From: Marinilactibacillus piezotolerans
Lineage (GTDB): Bacteria > Bacillota > Bacilli > Lactobacillales > Carnobacteriaceae_A
DNA: 64,000 nt
Assembly: GCF_900169305.1 (NCBI RefSeq)
Contig: NZ_FWDP01000004.1
Span: forward strand, 248,001-312,000
Direction of reading: 5' to 3'
A model generated the notes under the pieces. That model worked only from the letters and a program-made list of their open reading frames with translations, did no database searches and was not told the origin of the DNA. The position numbers and the translations under genes were made by a program. Below are positions 45,346 to 56,309 of this stretch, one piece after another. Each line of letters begins with the position of its first letter. Position 1 is the first letter of the stretch.

Positions 45346-46599
45346 ATGTTTGATAACGAAGAAGAACAATCAGGAAATATCTCTTGTTCATTTTGTGGTA
45401 AATCACAAGATCAAGTGAAAAAGATTGTAGCAGGTCCAGGAGTTTATATTTGTAACGAATGTATTGATTTATGTAAAGAAATAATGGATGAAGAATTTAG
45501 TAAACAAGTTTATGCAGGAGAAACGGAAGTCTTGAAACCTCAAGAAATTCGTTCAATCTTAAATGAATATATTATTGGTCAAGATGCAGCGAAAAAAGCA
45601 TTGTCTGTTGCTGTATATAACCATTATAAAAGAGTGAACAATCTCGCTAATGTTGAAGATGAGATTGAACTTCAAAAAAGCAATATCTGTCTGATTGGAC
45701 CCACAGGATCTGGTAAGACATATCTAGCTCAAACATTAGCTAGAATCTTGAACGTTCCTTTTGCTATTGCTGATGCAACAAATTTAACTGAAGCGGGTTA
45801 TGTCGGAGAAGATGTAGAGAATATCTTACTAAAACTTCTTCAATCAGCAGATTATGATGTAGAGCGTGCCCAACACGGCATTATCTATGTTGATGAGATC
45901 GATAAGATTGCTAGAAAATCTGAAAATGTATCGATCACTCGTGATGTCAGCGGTGAAGGCGTGCAGCAGGCTCTGCTTAAAATTCTTGAAGGAACAACTG
46001 CTAGTGTTCCCCCTCAAGGTGGACGCAAGCATCCGCATCAAGAATTAATTCAAATCGATACAACGAATATTTTATTTATTGTTGGTGGTGCGTTTGACGG
46101 TATTGAAAATATGGTTAAAACACGTCTCGGTGACAAAGTCATTGGATTCGGTGCTTCTAATACACGCAAAGGCTTCGAAGAGAATGCCAGCATGATGCAG
46201 CAAATCATTCCTGAAGACTTGCTGAAGTATGGATTGATTCCTGAATTTATCGGTCGTCTGCCTATTACAGCGGTCTTAGAGAAACTGACAGAAGATGATT
46301 TAGTTCAAATCCTGACGAAACCAAAAAGTGCATTAGTAAAACAGTATAAAAAACTGATGCAACTGGACAATATTGAGCTTGAATTCGATGAAGAAGCATT
46401 AAGAGAAATCGGAAGAAAAGCGATTGAACGTGACACAGGGGCTCGTGGACTGCGTTCAATTATAGAAAGTATTATGATGGAAGTCATGTTTGAAGTGCCA
46501 AGCAGAGATGACATCAAAAAAGTAGTGATCACAAAAGAAGCTGTTGAAGGCTCTGGAGACCCAGCATTTTATGATCATAACAATGAAATGGTCGTTTAA
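45346..46599 (+). CDS. clpX: ATP-dependent Clp protease ATP-binding subunit ClpX
   Basis: AAA+ unfoldase that feeds ClpP. 417 residues: N-terminal zinc domain with CSFC and CNEC, Walker A GPTGSGKT, Walker B IIYVDEID, sensor and the KVIGFG (IGF-type) loop that docks ClpP. I chose ATG 45346, 9 nt after GAGGTG; GTG 45334 overlaps that site. In Bacillus clpX is followed by lonB-lonA; here ysxC comes next, so the lon genes are absent from this locus. Confidence 0.97.
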   Translation: MFDNEEEQSGNISCSFCGKSQDQVKKIVAGPGVYICNECIDLCKEIMDEEFSKQVYAGETEVLKPQEIRSILNEYIIGQDAAKKALSVAVYNHYKRVNNLANVEDEIELQKSNICLIGPTGSGKTYLAQTLARILNVPFAIADATNLTEAGYVGEDVENILLKLLQSADYDVERAQHGIIYVDEIDKIARKSENVSITRDVSGEGVQQALLKILEGTTASVPPQGGRKHPHQELIQIDTTNILFIVGGAFDGIENMVKTRLGDKVIGFGASNTRKGFEENASMMQQIIPEDLLKYGLIPEFIGRLPITAVLEKLTEDDLVQILTKPKSALVKQYKKLMQLDNIELEFDEEALREIGRKAIERDTGARGLRSIIESIMMEVMFEVPSRDDIKKVVITKEAVEGSGDPAFYDHNNEMVV

Positions 46600-46613
46600 T
46601 TCAATATTGAATC

Positions 46614-46653
46614 AACAGTATCTCTGTCATTAATTCAGAGATACTGTTTTTTT
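46614..46653 (+). terminator. intrinsic terminator after clpX
   Basis: ACAGTATCTCTG pairs perfectly with CAGAGATACTGT, followed by seven T residues. Confidence 0.94.
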
Positions 46654-46739
46654 AACTATTCTTAAATCGAAAGCATATTTATGTGAATACGATGTTTTTG
46701 TCATTAATTTGTAAAGAAATTCAGCAGGATGTCATAAAC

Positions 46740-46780
46740 TTTAAAGAATTTCTTTAAATTCTAGCTGATTATGATATACT
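46740..46780 (+). promoter_or_regulatory. ysxC promoter with 19-bp palindrome
   Basis: Extended -10 TGATATACT (TATACT at 46775-46780) with TTTAAA (46753-46758) 16 bp upstream. The -35 is the right end of a perfect odd palindrome, TTTAAAGAA-T-TTCTTTAAA (46740-46758). Confidence 0.65.
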
Positions 46781-46840
46781 TGTACAGGATAACTCAGTTT
46801 TAATATAAGTTATAAAGAAAAGAGGATAGGAGAAAAAAGT

Positions 46841-47446
46841 ATGGATATCGATAAAATTCATTTTGCAGAAATCACGATCAGTGCAGTTTCTCCAAAACAA
46901 TACCCTGAAGATGGACTTCCAGAGATTGCACTTGCTGGTCGTTCCAATGTAGGAAAATCCTCTTTTATTAATACAATGGTCAATAGGAAGAAATTGGCAA
47001 GAACATCTGGAAAACCTGGGAAGACAAGAACACTGAATTATTTCAATATAGAAAATGAATTGTTCTTTGTAGATGTTCCAGGATATGGATATGCAAAAGT
47101 ATCTAATGCAGAACAAGAAAAATGGGGAGAGATGATGAATGTGTATTTTTCCAGCAGAGAAGAGCTGGCATTAAGCATTCTATTAGTCGATTTAAGACAT
47201 CATCCGACCGATTTGGATATCCAGATGTATGATTTTTTGAAGTATTATGATTTACCAGTACTTGTCGTTGCGACAAAAGCAGATAAAATAAAAAAATCCA
47301 GACGAAATAAACATATTAATCAAGTCATCCAAACTTTAGAATTAGAACCTGAAGATAAGGTTATCGTTTTCTCATCAGAGACCAGAGAAGGCCGAGAAGA
47401 AGTTTGGAAGGAAATACTTTCCAGTACAAGGAATGATCATAATTGA
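46841..47446 (+). CDS. ysxC: ribosome biogenesis GTPase YsxC (EngB)
   Basis: Essential GTPase for late 50S assembly. 201 residues: P loop [20 protein letters not shown] (switch II with the family-typical PGYGYA), TKAD specificity motif. ATG 46841 follows AGGAG. The next gene overlaps its stop by 4 bp (ATGA-type), so the two are translated together. Confidence 0.96.
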   Translation: MDIDKIHFAEITISAVSPKQYPEDGLPEIALAGRSNVGKSSFINTMVNRKKLARTSGKPGKTRTLNYFNIENELFFVDVPGYGYAKVSNAEQEKWGEMMNVYFSSREELALSILLVDLRHHPTDLDIQMYDFLKYYDLPVLVVATKADKIKKSRRNKHINQVIQTLELEPEDKVIVFSSETREGREEVWKEILSSTRNDHN

Positions 47447-48588
47447 AAATCTTAATGTATGGTGTTAATCAAGATACTGTGTCTATTGAAGATATTGATA
47501 AATATAGACTTACTGAAGAACAGAGAGTCCAGCATCTTCATGATATAAAGAATTTTTCCGGTGTTGAAGAGATTTGTATTCTTTCTTCTGACGAACGCAG
47601 TGAGTACTATCTCAATGTGGATGAAACGATTTTCAAACATGGTGATTTACTGCGCTATCTTTCTGCGTTTACAGGAAAACCACTTAAAGAAATCATACTT
47701 GAAACATACAGTAAATTTAATAAAGATGTTGTTCAGCACTTGTTCACGATTGTCAGCGGAATGGAAAAAAGACCAAAAGGTTCTTATACGGAGCTGCAAT
47801 TCGCAGAAAACGCCTTGAATCTTGGTGTTGCTGAGTCTACTTTGGGCAGTGTCATGAGTGGATTATTTAAGGACGCTATTCAGTTTTCTCGCAAGATGAG
47901 ATTATCAGAAGCAATGGGTCCTTTGTATAGTGGTCAGCCATCAAGAGCAATTGAAACATTTTATAAAAAAATCGGTCAGACTGAAGATAAGAAGTTTGTT
48001 TTATTTGGATCTGACTATGACGTTGTTCATCTTGCTAAGTTATTGCTTTCTATCAATATTCAATCATTAACGATTGCTAATACTAACTTGAATGAAAGCA
48101 AAGTACTGATTGATCAGCTGAAAGATTGGATCAATACGACGACTTACCAGACACAACCGACTCGCTTGCATGCAGCTGATCTGCAATCTGTAGGCTATCG
48201 TTTTTCTAATGCAGACGGTATTGTTTTTTCTGCTTCGTTTGAGTCTAGTATGCTGACCGAAGCTGTATTTGAAGAAGTAGATACGATTAGACAAACGAAG
48301 AAAAAGCAAGTTATCGTCGACTTTACTCAGCAAGATGAAGCTAGATTTGAATCACTCGGAGAGCTGGTAGTGTATACTTCTATAGATGAAATCAATAACA
48401 AAGACTTCACCGAGGAACAGCAAAATCAAGCTGATATTTATTTCGATGAACAATTGCTGCAGGTTACGGATCGGTTTATGGAACAGTATCAATTGCAGTC
48501 AGAAAAAATCGAGCAAGAGCCTATCGAGAAGCTGCCAATTTGGCGCAAGACGCACACATTAGATATTTTTCCTAACCAGATGACTTAA
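47443..48588 (+). CDS. HemA-like protein lacking glutamyl-tRNA reductase catalytic residues
   Basis: 381 residues with the overall plan of glutamyl-tRNA reductase: N-terminal domain ([21 protein letters not shown], 1-150), then a nucleotide-domain-like part (185-320) and a short C-terminal helix. The signature STCNRTE reads SSDERSE, with Asp at position 50 where the thioester Cys50 belongs; His99 in HLF is kept, but GLDSMVLGE is GMEKRPKGS. The NADPH glycine motif is GSDYDV (189-194) and the following NRT is NTN. It lies right after ysxC, the ancestral hemA site, and overlaps it by 4 bp, yet no hemX, hemC, hemD, hemB or hemL follows. The ORF is full length and well formed, so it is not a decaying pseudogene. 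A non-catalytic, repurposed function is inferred; none is known to me. Confidence 0.8.
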   Translation: MKILMYGVNQDTVSIEDIDKYRLTEEQRVQHLHDIKNFSGVEEICILSSDERSEYYLNVDETIFKHGDLLRYLSAFTGKPLKEIILETYSKFNKDVVQHLFTIVSGMEKRPKGSYTELQFAENALNLGVAESTLGSVMSGLFKDAIQFSRKMRLSEAMGPLYSGQPSRAIETFYKKIGQTEDKKFVLFGSDYDVVHLAKLLLSINIQSLTIANTNLNESKVLIDQLKDWINTTTYQTQPTRLHAADLQSVGYRFSNADGIVFSASFESSMLTEAVFEEVDTIRQTKKKQVIVDFTQQDEARFESLGELVVYTSIDEINNKDFTEEQQNQADIYFDEQLLQVTDRFMEQYQLQSEKIEQEPIEKLPIWRKTHTLDIFPNQMT

Positions 48589-48652
48589 CAGATAGTTTAG
48601 AGATACTTAATCTGCTAACTACGCTGTATGAAACTGAATATAAAGCAAATCG

Positions 48653-48677
48653 GCGGGCTTGTCCCGCTTTTATTTTG
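48653..48677 (+). terminator. terminator after the HemA-like gene
   Basis: GCGGG/CCCGC stem with 5-nt loop and T-rich tail. Confidence 0.78.
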
Positions 48678-48775
48678 CAATCGATTAAGCTAAGCACACA
48701 AGAACATTAGTAATATAAGAATCAATAGTGTAAAATGAAAAATAAGAGAAATGTACAGGAGAGAAGGATTTATAC

Positions 48776-50077
48776 ATGTCAATGTTTTTAGATCAAGTGA
48801 CAGTAAACGTTAAAGCAGGTAACGGCGGAGACGGAATGGTTGCTTTTAGACGTGAAAAATATGTACCTGACGGCGGACCAGCCGGAGGAGATGGCGGAAT
48901 CGGCGGAAATATTGTATTTGTAGTCGATGAAGGGCTGAGAACTTTAATGGACTTCAGGTATAATCGTCATTTTAAAGCTAAGAATGGTGAAAACGGTATG
49001 TCCAAGGGCATGCATGGTCGTGGAGCAAAAGATTTATTTGTAAAGGTTCCGCCTGGAACAGTCGTTAAAGATGCTCAAACAGGGCAGCTTTATGCTGACC
49101 TTATCAATCATGGACAAGAAGCAGTCATAGCTAAAGGCGGCCGCGGCGGAAGAGGCAATATTCGATTTGCTACTCCAAGAAACCCAGCTCCAGAAATTGC
49201 TGAGAATGGTGAACCGGGAGAAGAAAAAGAAATTGAATTAGAATTAAAAGTTCTTGCTGATGTTGGGCTGGTTGGATTTCCTTCTGTAGGGAAGTCGACA
49301 TTACTGTCTGTTGTATCAGCTGCTAGACCAAAAATCGGTGCCTACCATTTTACAACGATTGTACCAAATCTGGGTATGGTAGAAACAGAAGAGGGCAGAA
49401 GTTTCGTGTTAGCGGACATGCCGGGACTAATTGAAGGAGCTTCTCAGGGAGTAGGACTGGGTATCGAATTTCTTCGTCATATCGAACGTACGCGAGTCCT
49501 CTTGCATGTTATCGATATGAGCGGCATTGAAGGCAGAGATCCGTTTGAGGATTATCAGACGATCAATAATGAACTGCAGCAATATGATTTAAAACTGCGT
49601 GAAAGACCGCAGATCGTGATTGCGAATAAGATGGATATGCCTGATGCTCCAGATAACCTTGAAACTTTTAAAAAGAAACTTCAGGAAGCTGGAGAAGAAC
49701 CAGAGATATTTGAAGTTTCGGCTATTTCACAAAAAGGATTGACAGCTGTTCTATCTAGAACCGCTGATCTGCTGGAAACGACTCCAGAATTTCCATTATA
49801 TGTTGAAGAAACCGATCAAGAAGAAAGAGTTCTTTACAAGCATACGCCTGCAACGGATCACTTCAATATTATGCGCGAGCCAGACGGTACTTGGGTATTA
49901 TCTGGAGAAAAACTTGAAAAACTATACCGCATGACGAATTTTGCCCATGATGAATCCATCATGCGATTTGCGCGTCAAATCCGTGGAATGGGTATTGATG
50001 AAGCATTAAGAGAAAAAGGCGCTAAAAATGGAGATGCTGTTCGTATAGATACATTTGAGTTTGAATTTGTAGAGTAA
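48776..50077 (+). CDS. obg: GTPase ObgE/CgtA
   Basis: Essential GTPase for ribosome assembly and stress response. 433 residues: glycine-rich Obg fold 1-158 ([26 protein letters not shown]), G domain with [18 protein letters not shown] and NKMD, and the C-terminal OCT domain of Gram-positive Obg (about 340-430). The start may be ATG 48776 or ATG 48782. Separately promoted. Confidence 0.97.
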   Translation: MSMFLDQVTVNVKAGNGGDGMVAFRREKYVPDGGPAGGDGGIGGNIVFVVDEGLRTLMDFRYNRHFKAKNGENGMSKGMHGRGAKDLFVKVPPGTVVKDAQTGQLYADLINHGQEAVIAKGGRGGRGNIRFATPRNPAPEIAENGEPGEEKEIELELKVLADVGLVGFPSVGKSTLLSVVSAARPKIGAYHFTTIVPNLGMVETEEGRSFVLADMPGLIEGASQGVGLGIEFLRHIERTRVLLHVIDMSGIEGRDPFEDYQTINNELQQYDLKLRERPQIVIANKMDMPDAPDNLETFKKKLQEAGEEPEIFEVSAISQKGLTAVLSRTADLLETTPEFPLYVEETDQEERVLYKHTPATDHFNIMREPDGTWVLSGEKLEKLYRMTNFAHDESIMRFARQIRGMGIDEALREKGAKNGDAVRIDTFEFEFVE

Positions 50078-50124
50078 TGAGCAGTTTATCAAGTTAAATT
50101 TCGATATAGAATTTGAGGAAAGCT

Positions 50125-51066
50125 ATGGATTTATTATTTTTAGGGACAGGGTCTGGTGTTCCAGCTAAACACCGTAATGTATCGAGTATCGCCCTTAAGT
50201 TATTAGAAGAACGAAATAGTATCTGGCTGTTTGACTGCGGGGAAGCCACTCAGCATCAGATTCTTCATACTACAGTAAAGCCTAGAAAAATCGAGAAAAT
50301 TTTTATTACGCATATGCATGGTGACCATATCTTTGGACTGCCGGGTTTGATCAGCAGCAGAGCTTTTCAAGGCGGAGAGTCTGCTCTGACGATTTACGGA
50401 CCAGCGGGGATCAAACAGTTTGTTCTTTCTAGTCTTCGATTTTCTGCTACGCATATCAAATATCCGATAAAATTTGTAGAATTCAGTGAAGACGGTATGA
50501 TTTTTGAAGATGAACAATTTAAAGTATCTGTAAAAAAACTGAAGCATGGAATCCCATCATTCGGTTTTAGAATTGAAGAAGCGGATCATGAGGGAACGCT
50601 GAAAGCAGAGGATTTAAAGACGCTTGGCGTTCCGTTCGGTCCCTTGTTTGGCAAGCTGAAAAATGGAGAGACTGTAACGCTCGAAGATGGCAGAGTGATT
50701 AATGGGAAGGACTATATCGGACCTGCTCAAAAGGGACGTATCGTAACCATCCTGGGAGATACACTTAAAACCGAAAACAGTCGCCTGCTTGCCCAAGATG
50801 CAGATGTACTAGTCCATGAAAGTACCTTTGATCACTCAGATAGCCAGCTGGCAAAAAGTTATAACCATTCAACCAATTTGCAAGCAGCAGAGACTGCAAA
50901 AGAGGCTGGAGCGAAGAAGTTGTTGCTGACACATATCAGTGCTCGTTATTTAGCAAAGGATGTGCAGAATCTTCAATCAGAAGCTAGAAAAGTTTTTGAC
51001 TCAACGTGGGTTATGCATGACCTTAAAGAAGTGAATATACCACTTGAAAAAGAAGGAGAAGATTAA
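50125..51066 (+). CDS. rnz: ribonuclease Z
   Basis: Endonuclease that trims tRNA 3' ends, needed here because at least the visible tRNA has no encoded CCA. 313 residues, metallo-beta-lactamase fold with zinc residues His63, His65, Asp67, His68 (THMHGDH), a later DGDT-type and HESTF segments, and the exosite arm around [15 protein letters not shown] chose ATG 50125 after GAGGA; the frame extends upstream to a TTG without a ribosome site. The next gene starts directly at its stop. Confidence 0.95.
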   Translation: MDLLFLGTGSGVPAKHRNVSSIALKLLEERNSIWLFDCGEATQHQILHTTVKPRKIEKIFITHMHGDHIFGLPGLISSRAFQGGESALTIYGPAGIKQFVLSSLRFSATHIKYPIKFVEFSEDGMIFEDEQFKVSVKKLKHGIPSFGFRIEEADHEGTLKAEDLKTLGVPFGPLFGKLKNGETVTLEDGRVINGKDYIGPAQKGRIVTILGDTLKTENSRLLAQDADVLVHESTFDHSDSQLAKSYNHSTNLQAAETAKEAGAKKLLLTHISARYLAKDVQNLQSEARKVFDSTWVMHDLKEVNIPLEKEGED

Positions 51067-51858
51067 ATGACTCAATTAGAAGGGAAAATCGTTCTGATCA
51101 CTGGTGCCTCTTCTGGAATCGGCGAAGCAATGGCTTATGAAGCAGCAGCTAAAAATGCAACAGTCCTACTATGTGCCAGAAGAGAAGATAAGCTTAAAGA
51201 AGTGAAAGATAAATGTGAAAGTATTAGTAATAAGCCTGCTTATGTTTATACTTTAGATGTTTCTGATCCTGATGATATCGATAATGTAATGGATAGAATT
51301 AAGGCTGAAGTAGGCGCTATTGATGTACTGATCAATAATGCTGGTTTTGGTCATTCAGAGACTTTCCTGTCTTATGACCTTAAAAAAGCTGAAAGTATGT
51401 TCAGAGTCAACGTTTTAGGGTTGATGTACTTATCACAGATCGCTGCAATTCAAATGGCAGATCGTAGAAGCGGTCATATTATCAATGTGGGATCTATCGC
51501 TGGTAAGGTCGCTACACCTAAGTCTTCTGTTTATTCTGCTTCAAAATTTGCAGTGATCGGTTTCAGCAATGCTTTGCGATTAGAGCTTAAGCCTTTGAAC
51601 ATCAAAGTAACAACGATTAATCCAGGACCAGTCGATACGGCTTTCTTTGATGAGTTTGATCCTTCTGGCGACTATCTGAATCGTATCCGTTCTTTCGTTT
51701 TAACGAGTCAGGAAGTTGCTGAAAAAACCATTAAAGTCATTGGTACGAACAAACGAGAGGTGAATCTTCCATTTAGTTTAGGAGTCGCTTCTAAATTTTA
51801 TTCCTTGTTTCCTGCTCTAGGTGATTACTTAATATTGACTTCATTTGATAAGAAGTAG
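51067..51858 (+). CDS. short-chain dehydrogenase/reductase, YqjQ/DltE-like
   Basis: 263 residues, classical SDR: TGASSGIGEAMA cofactor loop, NNAGFGHSE, catalytic Ser, Tyr (VYSASKFAV) and Lys. The C-terminal half contains INPGPVDTAFF. It starts at the base after the rnz stop codon, so it is translationally coupled, and rnz next to yqjQ also occurs in Bacillus. The substrate is not predictable. Confidence 0.87.
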   Translation: MTQLEGKIVLITGASSGIGEAMAYEAAAKNATVLLCARREDKLKEVKDKCESISNKPAYVYTLDVSDPDDIDNVMDRIKAEVGAIDVLINNAGFGHSETFLSYDLKKAESMFRVNVLGLMYLSQIAAIQMADRRSGHIINVGSIAGKVATPKSSVYSASKFAVIGFSNALRLELKPLNIKVTTINPGPVDTAFFDEFDPSGDYLNRIRSFVLTSQEVAEKTIKVIGTNKREVNLPFSLGVASKFYSLFPALGDYLILTSFDKK

Positions 51859-51933
51859 GACAAGAAAAATGAAAAATTTCCTTTTACATGTTATTCTTCA
51901 ATTAGAAAAGGATGAAAAAGGAGCGTTTTTAAG

Positions 51934-52335
51934 ATGAAAAAACAATGGAGTATTGTAGGTGCGATCGTTTTAGTATTGCTGGGGGCTATTTTATCAGTGT
52001 TGAACGTGGAGCCTGTTCCGGTCAATTTTTGGTTTGCAACGTATGAGTGGCCATTGATAATTGTGATTTTAGGATCTCTTTTATTGGGTGCTTTAATTGC
52101 TTCTTTACTATCAACTGTTAAGATCTATCAAGAAACCAAAATGCGCAAAGATGCCGAGAAAACCGCAAGCGAGCTTAAAGAAAACGAGCAAACAAGAATC
52201 AATGCAGTTAAATCTGACTATGAAACGCAAATAGAAGAATTAAAAGCTGAATTAAAAGCAAAAAACGAGCAGCAGACAACCAACACATATTCTGCAGCTG
52301 ATGATCAAAATTCGATGGGGAATCGTACATTTTGA
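51934..52335 (+). CDS. LapA-domain membrane protein
   Basis: 133 residues. Two transmembrane helices (about 5-27 and 40-63) with a short loop containing VEPVPVNFWFATYEWPL, the LapA/DUF1049 pattern, followed by a cytoplasmic coiled coil (residues 65-110, TKMRKDAEKTASELKENE) and a polar tail. AAAGGAG precedes the start. Homologues in Gram-negatives assist lipopolysaccharide assembly; the role in Gram-positives is unknown. Confidence 0.85.
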   Translation: MKKQWSIVGAIVLVLLGAILSVLNVEPVPVNFWFATYEWPLIIVILGSLLLGALIASLLSTVKIYQETKMRKDAEKTASELKENEQTRINAVKSDYETQIEELKAELKAKNEQQTTNTYSAADDQNSMGNRTF

Positions 52336-52354
52336 TTCATAGATAGGAGGAGCT

Positions 52355-53224
52355 ATGAATAAACACAAAATAGCAATATTGACTGATTCAGGAGCGGATG
52401 TACCTGAAAGCGTCAAAGAACAATTTAATGTAAAAGTCATTCCTTTAAAAATCATCTTTAAAGACGGAGAGTATGTTGATAAACTCAATATTACTGCTGA
52501 AGAAGTCTATAAGAGGATGGAAAAAGAAATTCCGAAAACTTCATTACCAGACGGCGAAGCCATTAAAGAGATTCTGAATGAGATCAAAGCTGAAGGATAT
52601 GAAAAAGTTATTGCTGTTACGATCTCAAGCGGATTAAGCGGTACAAACAATATGATGCGCATTGTCGCTGAAGAATACAAGGATATGGATATTTTTGTTC
52701 TGGATACAAAGAATATTGGTATCGGATCTGGATTTTCTGCAGTAGAAGCTGCCTTTCAAGCTGATCAGGGACTGACGTTTGAGGAAATCAGAGCTAATTT
52801 ACAGAAAAGTGCGGAAAAAGCAAAAGTTTATTTCCATGTTCCAACGCTTGAATATCTGCAAAAAGGCGGAAGAATCGGATTGGTTCAGTCTGTTCTCGGC
52901 AGTGTGATGAACTTGAAACCTGTTATCACTTGTAATAAAGACGGAATCTATCATACAGTTGCTAAAGTTCGCGGTAAAGCCAAATCTGTTAATAAAACAA
53001 TTGAACTGGTTGAGGAATATGCTGCTAACTCCAATAAATATAATTTAGCTGTTGCCTATGGCGGAGAAACTGCTATTGAGGAAGCCAAATCTATTCGAGA
53101 AGAATTGAAGAAGAAACTACCAAAGTATGAACATTTCTTCTTTGATCAAGTCAGTCCGGCGCTAGGTGTCCACACAGGACCGGGATTGATTGGGATAGGT
53201 GTCCAGCTTCTAGACGATAAATAG
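52355..53224 (+). CDS. DegV family fatty-acid-binding protein (FakB-like)
   Basis: 289 residues. Fold of DegV proteins: IAILTDSGADVPESV at the N terminus, TSLPDGEAI with the fatty-acid carboxylate-binding Ser/Thr, TISSGLSGT, LEYLQKGGRIG and a C-terminal VSPALGVHTGPGLIGIG. These proteins present exogenous fatty acids to the kinase FakA. With the FabT repressor at 32.7 kb, this points to use of host or environmental fatty acids. AGGAGG precedes the start. Confidence 0.9.
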   Translation: MNKHKIAILTDSGADVPESVKEQFNVKVIPLKIIFKDGEYVDKLNITAEEVYKRMEKEIPKTSLPDGEAIKEILNEIKAEGYEKVIAVTISSGLSGTNNMMRIVAEEYKDMDIFVLDTKNIGIGSGFSAVEAAFQADQGLTFEEIRANLQKSAEKAKVYFHVPTLEYLQKGGRIGLVQSVLGSVMNLKPVITCNKDGIYHTVAKVRGKAKSVNKTIELVEEYAANSNKYNLAVAYGGETAIEEAKSIREELKKKLPKYEHFFFDQVSPALGVHTGPGLIGIGVQLLDDK

Positions 53225-53228
53225 AGTA

Positions 53229-53276
53229 AAAGCAAGAGCTTTGGGCTAAAGTAAACCATTGCTCATGCTTTTTTTA
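53229..53276 (+). terminator. terminator after degV
   Basis: AAGCAAGAGC pairs with GCTCATGCTT with one mismatch, followed by seven T residues. Confidence 0.82.
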
Positions 53277-53308
53277 TTGCACGTTTAAACAGCCAAGGAG
53301 TGAAATGA

Positions 53309-55624
53309 TTGAGTCTTAGTCAAACTAAAAAATGGACCATTGCAGCTGAGCATGACAGAACCTTAGTAAATAAACTTTCTGCTGAACTGGATCGTTCAGC
53401 ATTATTTATTCAGCTGTGTCTGAATAGAGGACTGACGTCAAAAGAAGAAATCGAAACCTTTCTTCATCCGGATGAAAGCTGGTTTCATGATCCATATGCG
53501 TTATATGATATGGAAAAAGTCATTGAAAGAATCTCTGCAGCTATAGAAAGCGGAGAGTCGATTATGATCTATGGAGATTATGATGCAGATGGAGTAACCA
53601 GTACAGCTATCCTTTATGAAACACTTGAAGCAATTGGAGCCAATGTAGAGTATTTTATCCCTAACCGGTTTGTTGAAGGATACGGACCAAACAAAAATGC
53701 TTTTGAAAGCTTTCTGGAACAGGGCACAAATTTGATCATTACGGTAGATAATGGAGTAGCTGGGCACGAAGCAATCCATTACATACAGGAAAAGGGTATC
53801 GATGTAATTGTAACGGATCATCATGAAATGCCAGATCAATTGCCCGATGCCTATGCGATTATACATCCTAACCATCCAAGTGGTCAGTATCCTTTTAAAG
53901 ATTTATCAGGTGCCGGAGTGGCTTTAAAAGTTGCGACGGCGCTGTTGGGTGAACTGCCGACAGAATTGCTGGATTTAGCGGCAATTGGAACGGTTGCTGA
54001 CTTAGTTGCTTTGAAGGACGAAAATAGAGCCATCGTCACATTTGGTCTTAAAGCTATGCAGCAGACACAAAGAGTAGGAATATTGAGTTTGTTTGAAGCT
54101 TTATCTGTCTCTTTAAAAGAAATAGATGAAACGACAATCGGCTTCAAAATCGCACCACCTATCAATGCCATCGGTCGACTTGAAAATGCCGGTCCGGTAG
54201 TCGAGCTGCTGACGACATTTGATGAGCAAAGAGCAAAAGAAATCGCCGGGTTTTTAGATCAGAAAAATAATGAGCGAAAAGAAATCGTCAAAGACATTAC
54301 AGCAGAAGCAATGACGATGCTTGCGGAACAAAAAGACTCTCTAGTCCATGTGCTGGCTAAAGAAGGTTGGCATGAAGGCGTATTGGGTATCGTTGCCAGT
54401 CGAATTGTCTCTGAGACAGGGAAACCAACTATCGTATTGAACTTGAATCCAGAACTTGGAGAAGCAAAAGGGTCTGGAAGAAGTATACAGGCATTTAATT
54501 TATTTGAAGAAGGTAACGCTGTAAGAAATCTATTTAAGCATTTTGGTGGACACCATATGGCTGCTGGAATGACATTGCCCATAGAGAATATTCAGCCGCT
54601 AAAAACTGCATTAGAACAAGCGGCAGAAAAAATACAGCAGTCGTCCGACTTTACAGATGAAATAGAAGTAGACGAAAAAGTTGCACTTCAAGATATTTCT
54701 TTGAAAGCCATAAACGAAATTGAACAGTTAAAGCCTTTTGGGACAGAAAATCCAAAACCTTTGTTCATGTTTGAAAAAGTATACCCTAAACAATCTAGAG
54801 CCATTGGTGCAGATCGCGCACATTTAAAGCTGAATATTGCTCAAGATGATGCTTTGCTGGATGTTATTGCATTTAACTATGGTAAAGCTGCGGAAGCTTT
54901 AACTGACCAAACGCGTATTTCGCTCGTAGGAACATTGGAAATCAACGAATGGAACGGCACTAAAAAACCGCAAATGCAAATGGTTGATCTTAAATTCTCA
55001 GATGCAGTCATTATCGACAAGCGATCTTCTGACTTGAAAAAATCTGACTTTGCAGTACCGGATGTAACATTTGTATTTTTTGGAGAAAAGCTTTATGAAA
55101 AAGCCAATGGTTACGTGCACGATCAATCAGAAGCGATATTGATCAAGGATAAGGAAGCTGCAGAGGCATTTACTGCTCATCAGAGCTACATGCTTGTAGA
55201 TTGTCCAGAATCTCTTGAACAGTTGGAGCGGACGGTAAAAGGGAACCATCAACAGACCCTATATTGTATGTTCTACACCCCAGATAGTTATTATCTTACG
55301 GGACTGCCGAATAGAACTCACTTTTCAAAAGTATACAAATTCTTGGCCAAACACAAATCAATTGATCTTAAAACAAAGGGATCCTTAATGGCTGATTACT
55401 TGAAAATCGATAAAAAGTTATTGAAATTCATAATCAGGGTGTTTTTAGATGCCGGATTTGTTACAATAGAAAATGGACTGCTAAAAGTTCGAATGACTGC
55501 TGAAAAAGCAGATTTAACAAGTACAGCACAGTATCAGCAAAGAGAACGTAAAATCGAAGTGGAAGAAAAAGTTTTATATAGTTCTTTTAAAGAGCTTGCC
55601 GAACTGTTAAGAAGCTTTATTTAA
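53309..55624 (+). CDS. recJ: single-stranded-DNA exonuclease RecJ
   Basis: 5'-3' single-strand exonuclease in recombination and mismatch repair. 771 residues, the long Firmicute form with an added C-terminal domain. DHH-family motifs: Asp90, Asp92 and Asp94 (YGDYDADG), Asp170-His171-His172 (TDHHEMPD), and DHHA1 [10 protein letters not shown]; an OB fold follows. The TTG start at 53309 is 8 nt after AAGGAG. An out-of-frame ATG at 53305 opens a 4-codon ORF overlapping it. apt follows, as in Bacillus. Confidence 0.94.
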   Translation: MSLSQTKKWTIAAEHDRTLVNKLSAELDRSALFIQLCLNRGLTSKEEIETFLHPDESWFHDPYALYDMEKVIERISAAIESGESIMIYGDYDADGVTSTAILYETLEAIGANVEYFIPNRFVEGYGPNKNAFESFLEQGTNLIITVDNGVAGHEAIHYIQEKGIDVIVTDHHEMPDQLPDAYAIIHPNHPSGQYPFKDLSGAGVALKVATALLGELPTELLDLAAIGTVADLVALKDENRAIVTFGLKAMQQTQRVGILSLFEALSVSLKEIDETTIGFKIAPPINAIGRLENAGPVVELLTTFDEQRAKEIAGFLDQKNNERKEIVKDITAEAMTMLAEQKDSLVHVLAKEGWHEGVLGIVASRIVSETGKPTIVLNLNPELGEAKGSGRSIQAFNLFEEGNAVRNLFKHFGGHHMAAGMTLPIENIQPLKTALEQAAEKIQQSSDFTDEIEVDEKVALQDISLKAINEIEQLKPFGTENPKPLFMFEKVYPKQSRAIGADRAHLKLNIAQDDALLDVIAFNYGKAAEALTDQTRISLVGTLEINEWNGTKKPQMQMVDLKFSDAVIIDKRSSDLKKSDFAVPDVTFVFFGEKLYEKANGYVHDQSEAILIKDKEAAEAFTAHQSYMLVDCPESLEQLERTVKGNHQQTLYCMFYTPDSYYLTGLPNRTHFSKVYKFLAKHKSIDLKTKGSLMADYLKIDKKLLKFIIRVFLDAGFVTIENGLLKVRMTAEKADLTSTAQYQQRERKIEVEEKVLYSSFKELAELLRSFI

Positions 55625-55656
55625 ATGAGTGTTACAAACACAAAGGAGTAATGACC

Positions 55657-56169
55657 ATGGATTTGAAAAAGTATGTTGCAGATGTGCCTGATTTTCCGCA
55701 AGAAGGCATAACTTTTAGAGATATTTCGCCACTAATGGCTGACGGGAAAGCTTATGGAGAAGCTACACAGAAAATTGTCGAGTATGCAAAAGACAAAGAA
55801 GTCGATATGATCGTTGGACCAGAAGCTCGTGGATTTATTGTCGGCTGTCCAGTAGCTTTTGAACTGGGGATTGGGTTTGCACCTTGCCGCAAGAAAGGCA
55901 AGCTGCCTAGAGAAACAGTAGAAGTCAATTACGGATTAGAGTATGGTAACGATATACTTCAGCTTCATAAAGATGCTATCCAGCCAGGACAAAAAGTTCT
56001 TGTTTGTGATGATTTACTTGCAACAGGCGGAACGATTGCTGCAACAATCGAACTAGTTGAAAAACTGGGTGGAGAAGTTGTCGGAACAGCCTTTTTCATT
56101 GAATTAAAAGATTTGAACGGCAGAGATAAAATTAAAAATTATGATATTTTCACTTTAATGGACTATTAA
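55657..56169 (+). CDS. apt: adenine phosphoribosyltransferase
   Basis: Salvages adenine to AMP with PRPP. 170 residues; PRPP motif [28 protein letters not shown] and the YGLEYGND hood loop. ATG 55657 is 9 nt after AAAGGAG; ATG 55651 is only 3 nt away. Follows recJ as in Bacillus. Confidence 0.97.
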   Translation: MDLKKYVADVPDFPQEGITFRDISPLMADGKAYGEATQKIVEYAKDKEVDMIVGPEARGFIVGCPVAFELGIGFAPCRKKGKLPRETVEVNYGLEYGNDILQLHKDAIQPGQKVLVCDDLLATGGTIAATIELVEKLGGEVVGTAFFIELKDLNGRDKIKNYDIFTLMDY

Positions 56170-56174
56170 AAATC

Positions 56175-56236
56175 AAGAGTGTTGTACATGGTGGGACTGA
56201 TTTCTAAATCATTCTGCCAAGTGCAGCACTCTTTTT
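56175..56236 (+). terminator. intrinsic terminator after apt
   Basis: AGAGTGTTGTAC pairs with GTGCAGCACTCT through G-U and Watson-Crick pairs, followed by five T residues; the loop has a further TGG/CCA stem. Confidence 0.85.
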
Positions 56237-56250
56237 ATGAACGATTTATC

Positions 56251-56279
56251 TTTAAATCGAAACATTTTTTTAGTATAAT
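56251..56279 (+). promoter_or_regulatory. promoter of the monooxygenase-reductase pair
   Basis: TTTAAA (56251-56256), 17 bp, consensus TATAAT (56274-56279). Confidence 0.65.
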
Positions 56280-56309
56280 TTACTTACAATTTATAAGGAG
56301 TTGTTACGA

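Noticed and set aside
47443-48588. Annotation as functional glutamyl-tRNA reductase (hemA)
   Set aside because: Cys50, the conserved Glu region and the NADPH motif are all lost, and no other heme gene is adjacent.
48776-50077. Shadow ORFs on the opposite strand across the housekeeping genes
   Set aside because: They lack ribosome sites and family features, and lie fully within well-supported genes on the other strand.
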